From NCBI GenBank assembly GCA_002284615.2, contig MU069473.1, positions 230,179 to 241,023 on the forward strand: a stretch of 10,845 nucleotides of DNA. The letters run 5' to 3'. Of the stretch, positions 7,504 through 10,845 are shown piece by piece. The DNA comes from Dunaliella salina. Taxonomy: Eukaryota > Chlorophyta > Chlorophyceae > Chlamydomonadales > Dunaliellaceae. Below the pieces are notes generated by a model. The model ran no database searches, had not been told where the DNA came from, and was given only the letters and a program-made list of their open reading frames with translations. The translations under genes and the position numbers were made by a program. Position 1 is the stretch's first letter. The number at the start of each line of letters is the position of its first letter.

Positions 7504-7621
7504 GCTGGCCATGCAGGCATGATGGAGGTGCACTTTGTGTATGACCTGGAATGGGCAGACTAGGCTGGCCATGAGCTGGCAATGCATAAAGGGATTGCAC
7601 TTCGTGTGTGACCAACAATGC
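7486..7621 (+). repeat. 71-bp imperfect tandem duplication
   Basis: Copy one begins AGACTGGGCTGGCCATGAGC at 7486; copy two begins AGACTAGGCTGGCCATGAGC at 7557. Both continue with CTGGC(C/A)ATGCA, a GCACTT(T/C)GTGTGTGACC-like string and end in AATG. The second copy is slightly shorter. There is no coding sense across both copies. Confidence 0.65.
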
Positions 7622-7849
7622 TCATTGAGCCTTCTCAGTTAGACAGTGTTTTGCTGCCTGTGCAGTATTTCATTCCTGTTACCTCTATTTGTTAATAATA
7701 ACTTTTTTTTTTCAAATAATAGTCTCCTTCCCTCAGGGGGCACTTCATCCAGAATTTGTCGTCTGGACTTTGCATCTTGCCTGGCCTTCCATGTAGTGCC
7801 CATGCCTTCTTTATCTCAGCCTCAAGAAAACCGGTGACACTGACACTGT

Positions 7850-7850
<1 letters not shown>
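7622..7850. other. Unassigned spacer before the AC tract
   Basis: Pyrimidine-rich sequence with a T-run at 7704-7714 and no recognised gene. Short plus-strand frames begin with non-ATG codons and have no domain. Confidence 0.3.

Positions 7851-7927
<77 letters not shown>
7851..7927 (+). repeat. (AC)38 microsatellite
   Basis: An uninterrupted run of 38 AC dinucleotides plus a final A. Apparent long Cys-Val or Thr-His frames across it are artefacts of the repeat. Long pure CA/TG tracts are highly mutable and can adopt Z-DNA. Confidence 0.95.
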
Positions 7928-7928
<1 letters not shown>

Positions 7929-8028
7929 TTGTACGCATGCAAACCCCACTTTCTCGACTCTAAACCTTCAATGCTCAGAGGTGCTCCCAGGTAAGGCAGA
8001 CAAAGCACAGGCATGGCACGTAATACAC

Positions 8029-8370
8029 AGGCATGCGCACACGAAACACATAGTCAAGCGCACATGATGAACCTATGCGTGAAGCGCAGGCGTGCACACA
8101 TAAAAAGTACAGGCATGCGCACATGAAACACGTAGTCATGCAAACATGATGCGCCCAAGCATGAAGCACAGGCGTGCACACATGCAGCACAGGCATGCGC
8201 ACATGAAACACGTATTCATTTCTCACATGGTGCACCCATGCATGAAGCGCAGCCATGCACACCTGAAGTACCTTTTCATCCTGTGCAGGCGCGCACACAT
8301 GTGCACGCGAAGTCATGCGCACATGAAACACCTTGTCATGTGCACATGATGCACAAACATGTGCACGCAG
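8029..8370 (+). repeat. 80-82-bp higher-order tandem repeat
   Basis: The string AGGCATGCGCACA(C/T)GAAACAC recurs at 8029, 8111 and 8191, spaced 82 and 80 bp. A related, rearranged unit follows at about 8286-8370. Within each unit, shorter related words such as GCATGCGCACATGAA, GCGCACATGATG, GCATGAAGCGC and GCGTGCACACATG suggest that the unit itself grew from a block of about 16-20 bp. The array is rich in alternating purine-pyrimidine runs. Minus-strand open frame across it (7975-8376) yields repetitive Cys/His/Val protein and is a repeat artefact in my judgement. Confidence 0.75.
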
Positions 8371-8657
8371 AGCCAAGCCATCAAACTCTGCCTGCTGGCT
8401 CTTTCCTTCTCATGTCACGAAACAACAGCCCACCGTACACTTGATCACAAATACCTTGGGTTACCGTGCCATAGGGCCCTGTCCCTGTCCCTTTCCTGTG
8501 TTTTTTGGTGCCTAGAAAGGGAACCCACCACACTCTTGATATTGGGTGACAGTGCTGTAGGGCATGCTCGCTCTAATTTCCCTGCCTTTTCTGGCGGGTA
8601 CCTGAAAAGGGAGCCCACCACACACTTGATCACAAACATCGGGTGACGGTGCTATAA

Positions 8658-8666
8658 GGCCTATCC
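8658..8666 (+). repeat. Left flanking duplication of the hAT-like element
   Basis: GGCCTATCC here and GGCCTGTCC at 9319-9327 match at eight of nine bases and flank the 652-bp insert. Depending on whether the C at 8666 belongs to the element, the duplication is 8 or 9 bp. An 8-bp duplication is the hAT rule. Confidence 0.55.
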
Positions 8667-9318
8667 CAGGGGGTCCCAACTCACGTGTGCTAATTTGAAC
8701 CGCCATAACTTGGTATCGGACGCTGGAACCAGAATAAAAAGTAGTGCATTCAAAAGCTAGCTTTCGTTAGCGCTAATTTTTATTCTGGTTCCAGCGTCTG
8801 AGGCTGATCCCTGCCTGGTCAAAGTTTGGCTGAAAATCCGCGAAAACATCAAATTTCGACCCCAAAAAAAAAATTCATATAATTCTTTATTCATTTCTGT
8901 TCGAGCTATCCGGAATAGTTCCTGAGCAGTGCTCCTTGAGTGAAAACAGGGGGAAAGGCTTGTGGGCCCACTTAACCTCCCAGACACTCTTGCCCACCCT
9001 GGCTCAGCCAGGCCACCAATTGACAACATTTCTTTTACAATGGTGTCTGCTATATCACTGCTACATGCCTGAGGGTAAATCTGAGAAATGGGGTAATGTG
9101 GAAAACTCCCATACTTCACCACATTGCTCCTTTTCCCCTCTTGGGGCACCCTAGCTCACACACAGGGCCGATTTTCCCACAACCTTTTTTGATGGGTTGT
9201 GTCTTTATAACCAAAGAACGCAACAATATGAAACATTTTGGGGAAGGCGAGGCCAAGGAGCCTCAGAAAAAAGTTTCCCGTGAAAACAGCCCCAAACAGG
9301 CCAAGTTAGGACCCTCTG
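8667..9318. mobile_element. Non-autonomous hAT-like DNA transposon (652 bp)
   Basis: The insert breaks the 95-bp minisatellite inside one unit. Its left end reads CAGGGGGTCCCAACT and its right end, on the other strand, CAGAGGGTCCTAACT, matching at 13 of 15 positions. The flanks GGCCTATCC and GGCCTGTCC duplicate the target. CAG-starting ends of the CAGGGGTCC type with an 8-bp duplication are characteristic of hAT elements. No transposase-like frame is present; the 130-codon minus-strand frame (8757-9149) has no hAT domain, so the element would need a transposase from elsewhere. The interior holds a perfect 22-bp hairpin (8719-8798) and an A-run (8863-8872). Superfamily assignment rests on ends and duplication only. 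Confidence 0.6.
8719..8798. repeat. Perfect 22-bp inverted repeat with palindromic loop
   Basis: Arms 8719-8740 and 8777-8798 are exact reverse complements (left arm begins GACGCTGGAACCAG), separated by 36 bp. Outside, pairing continues weakly (a G-T pair, then C-G and T-A). The spacer itself has two perfect palindromes: AAAGCTAGCTTT (8753-8764) and TTAGCGCTAA (8767-8776). In RNA this gives a strong hairpin with a structured loop. It lies near the left end of the hAT-like element. Confidence 0.85.
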
Positions 9319-9327
9319 GGCCTGTCC
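9319..9327 (+). repeat. Right flanking duplication of the hAT-like element
   Basis: GGCCTGTCC, differing at one base from 8658-8666. The minisatellite unit resumes directly after it with CTGTCCATGTCC, as expected if the element inserted inside the CTGTCC block. Confidence 0.55.
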
Positions 9328-9857
9328 CTGTCCATGTCCTTATCCTAGTCCTTGTCCCCTTTTTTTGGGTGGTAATTAAAAAGGGAACCCACCACACACC
9401 CGATCACAAAAATTGGGTGGCAGTGCCGCAGGGCACACTTGCTCTAATGTCCCCCTTTTTTTGAGTACCTGAAAGGGGAACCCACCATACATTTCATCAC
9501 AACAATCGGGTGACAGTGCTTCAAGGCATACTCGCCCTAATGTCCCTGTCTTCTTTTTGGTGAGTAAACAGGGAACCCACCATACACCTGAAACACAAAT
9601 CGGGTGACGGACCCATGAGGCCCTGTCCCTGTCCCTGTCCCCTTCTTTTTTGGTACCTTAGAAAAGGAACCCACCGCACACTTGATCACAAAATGAACAC
9701 ATTTTGGGTGATGGCGCTTCAGGCCATGTATGTCCCTGTCCCTGTCCATGTTTTTTTTGGAACCTAAAAAGGGAACCCACCCACCACGCACTTGAGCACA
9801 AAAGTCGGGTGACAGTGCCTCAGGCCCTGTCCCTTTGCCCTTTACTTTTTGGGGCAC

Positions 9858-10307
9858 CTAGACCGGGAACCCACCGCACACCTTAGGGGCGGCTGATGGT
9901 GCCACAGGGCCAGCAGGTAAGGCCCCAGATTCGCTGGGTCTGGGCTTGGCGGATGCAGTGGATGCAGCGGCCAGAGAGGGTGCCCCATTCATGGACGTCC
10001 GCGCCGATGAGGGAACAGTTGGCAAGGCCCCGGATTCGCTAGCCCTGGGTGTGCCCCTGCTGTGTGCCTTTGCTGTTGTGCCGTCGTTCTGGAAGATGTT
10101 CTTGAAGGTTTTCTTGATTTTGTGGGCGGGGCCCTGCGTGCGCGCAGAGGGCAGGCACACCAGTAGCACGCTCGTCAAGTGTGGCAGGTTGGTGGTTTGA
10201 TGCTGGTCACGCATGACCAACCGACCTGCCGACCGACCGACCGACCGACAGACAGACAGACAAAAAGAATGACTGTACAGTTCAAGAGTTTGATGCTGAT
10301 CATGCAC
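9858..10307 (-). other. GC-rich open frame, possible exon of a disordered protein
   Basis: The 9911-10195 core is clearly more GC-rich than its surroundings and open on both strands. The minus frame gives a basic segment KIKKTFKNIFQND followed by a Ser/Ala/Pro-rich part in which PRASESGALPTVP and PRPSESGALPAGP recur 35 residues apart. The DNA behind this is a 29-bp repeat (9916-9944 and 10021-10049) spaced 105 bp, a multiple of three. The frame's ends run into the minisatellite and the GACC/GACA repeat, so those parts are certainly not real protein. I recognise no family. It may be an exon or a repeat-expansion product. Confidence 0.2.
9916..10049 (+). repeat. 29-bp direct repeat spaced 105 bp
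   Basis: GG(T/C)AAGGCCCC(A/G)GATTCGCT followed by (G/A)G(T/C)C(T/C)... and CTGGG occurs at 9916-9944 and again at 10021-10049. Spacing is exactly 105 bp. It lies in the GC-rich island between two satellite arrays. Confidence 0.65.
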
Positions 10308-10625
10308 GACAGGCTACCCTGCAGTGCCTATGGGAGATGGCGCCATACAAACAGATAAAAAGAATGGCTGCACAGATCAAAAGAGTTTAATGCTGATCAT
10401 GCATGACAGACTGCCGTGCAGTACTCGTGGTGGTCTGATGCTGATAATGCATGATAGACAGACAGACAAACAAAAAGAATGGCTGCACAGATCAAAAGAG
10501 TTTGATGCTGATTATGCATAACAGCCTACCCTGCTGCGCTTGTGGAGGATGGCACAGACAGACAAAAAGAATGACTGCACAGTTCGTAAGAGTTTGATGC
10601 TAATCATGCATAACAGCCTACCCTG
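10195..10625 (+). repeat. 92-115-bp tandem repeat with GACC/GACA runs
   Basis: Units contain (C/T)AAAAAGAATG(G/A)CTG(C/T)ACAG at 10261, 10356, 10471 and 10563, then AGAGTTTGATGCTGATCATG and CATGACAG-CTACCCTGC, with (GACA)n linkers. Spacings are 95, 115 and 92 bp; the long one has an extra partial copy at about 10432-10470. A partial unit starts the array at about 10195. At 10231-10262 there is (GACC)4 followed by (GACA)4. No coding sense. Confidence 0.8.
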
Positions 10626-10760
10626 CTTTGCTTGTGCGGGGGGGCGCGAGTGCTATCTGTAGACACGACTGTCTTCTCACTTATGTGTGAGTATCGGTCC
10701 TCGCTGAAGGCATTGGAGTGTGCCCTCTGGATGCCACGACGGATGCCATCCTGTGGAATG

Positions 10761-10761
<1 letters not shown>
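10626..10761. other. Unassigned spacer
   Basis: Starts with a G-run (about 10638-10644) and has no recognised feature before the terminal AC tract. Confidence 0.35.

Positions 10762-10821
<60 letters not shown>
10762..10821 (+). repeat. (AC)30 microsatellite
   Basis: Thirty uninterrupted AC units followed by GCGTGTGT, so the end can fold back on itself as a short CA/TG hairpin. Confidence 0.95.
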
Positions 10822-10823
<2 letters not shown>

Positions 10824-10845
10824 GTGTGTAAGAAGTCTATTCCTA

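Larger units (their letters stand above)
8427..9910 (+). repeat. About 95-bp minisatellite array (interrupted)
   Basis: Units start GGGAACCCACC and run through CACACTTGATCACAAA, TCGGGTGACGGTGC, CAGGCCCTGTCCCTGTCC and TTTTTTGGTACCT(A/G)AAA. Starts lie at 8519, 8609, 9383, 9476, 9571, 9665, 9771 and 9865, with partial units at both ends. Spacing is 90-95 bp, once 106 bp. Length variation comes from the inner CTGTCC hexamer and the T-run. Some units instead carry GGCAT(A/G)CTCGC(T/C)CTAAT, so two unit types are mixed. The array is split at 8667-9318 by a transposon-like insert. Confidence 0.85.

Noticed and set aside
7692..8014. Open frames of Cys-Val repeats over the AC tract, and similar ones at 10604-10819
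   Set aside because: Direct translation of a dinucleotide repeat; no coding meaning.
8029..8370. CRISPR-like array because of regular repeats
   Set aside because: Repeats and spacers are not distinct, spacers are related to each other, and the context is eukaryotic.
7975..8376. 133-codon minus-strand frame rich in Cys, His, Val and Met
   Set aside because: It is the translation of the 80-bp repeat; its internal repetition follows the DNA period, and nothing flanking supports a gene.
8757..9149. 130-codon minus-strand frame as a transposase remnant in the hAT-like element
   Set aside because: No BED finger, no hATC motif and no acidic catalytic pattern visible; it also runs across the hairpin arm.

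Overview
The window looks like transposon- and satellite-rich eukaryotic nuclear DNA. I see no intact protein-coding gene, no rRNA or tRNA gene, no bacterial operon structure and no CRISPR array. The coding signal is fragmentary. It consists of short stretches of non-LTR retrotransposon (LINE) protein broken by stops and frameshifts, separated by microsatellites, minisatellites and a small DNA transposon. The C-terminal protein motifs of the LINE remnants, together with the long (AC)n tracts, suggest a green alga (chlorophyte). That assignment is an inference from recalled family flavour, not a search, and I hold it at about even odds.

Layout. 1-240: unassigned. 241-700 (minus): 3' end of a LINE (copy 1), C-terminal ORF plus 3' UTR. 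700-1400: nothing recognised. 1400-1700 (plus): a diverged copy of the same 3' end (copy 2). 1700-2070: unassigned. 2072-3380 (minus): a decayed LINE (copy 3) with CCHC zinc knuckle, restriction-like endonuclease motif and an (ACTTTT)4 tail. About 3510-5150 (plus): a decayed reverse-transcriptase LINE of another family (copy 4). It is interrupted at 4434-4565 by a 132-bp 5'-truncated copy of what appears to be the same family, flanked by a perfect 13-bp target-site duplication. 5150-6775: mostly unassigned single-copy-looking sequence. 6775-7503: a 242-codon ORF of doubtful meaning.

From 7486 onward the window is largely repeats. These are a 71-bp duplication (7486-7621), (AC)38 (7851-7927), an 80-82-bp repeat rich in GCACATG-like words (about 8029-8370), and a roughly 95-bp minisatellite (8427-9910). 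Next come a GC-rich stretch with an in-frame 105-bp spaced repeat (9911-10195), a 92-115-bp repeat with GACC/GACA tetranucleotides (10195-10625) and (AC)30 (10762-10821). The 95-bp minisatellite is split by a 652-bp element (8667-9318). That element has 15-bp terminal inverted repeats starting CAG, an 8-9-bp near-perfect flanking duplication and a perfect 22-bp internal hairpin, and is best read as a non-autonomous hAT-like transposon.

There is no pathway here in the usual sense. The interest lies in the insertion history: LINE into LINE, and DNA transposon into satellite. I found no convincing new biological system.
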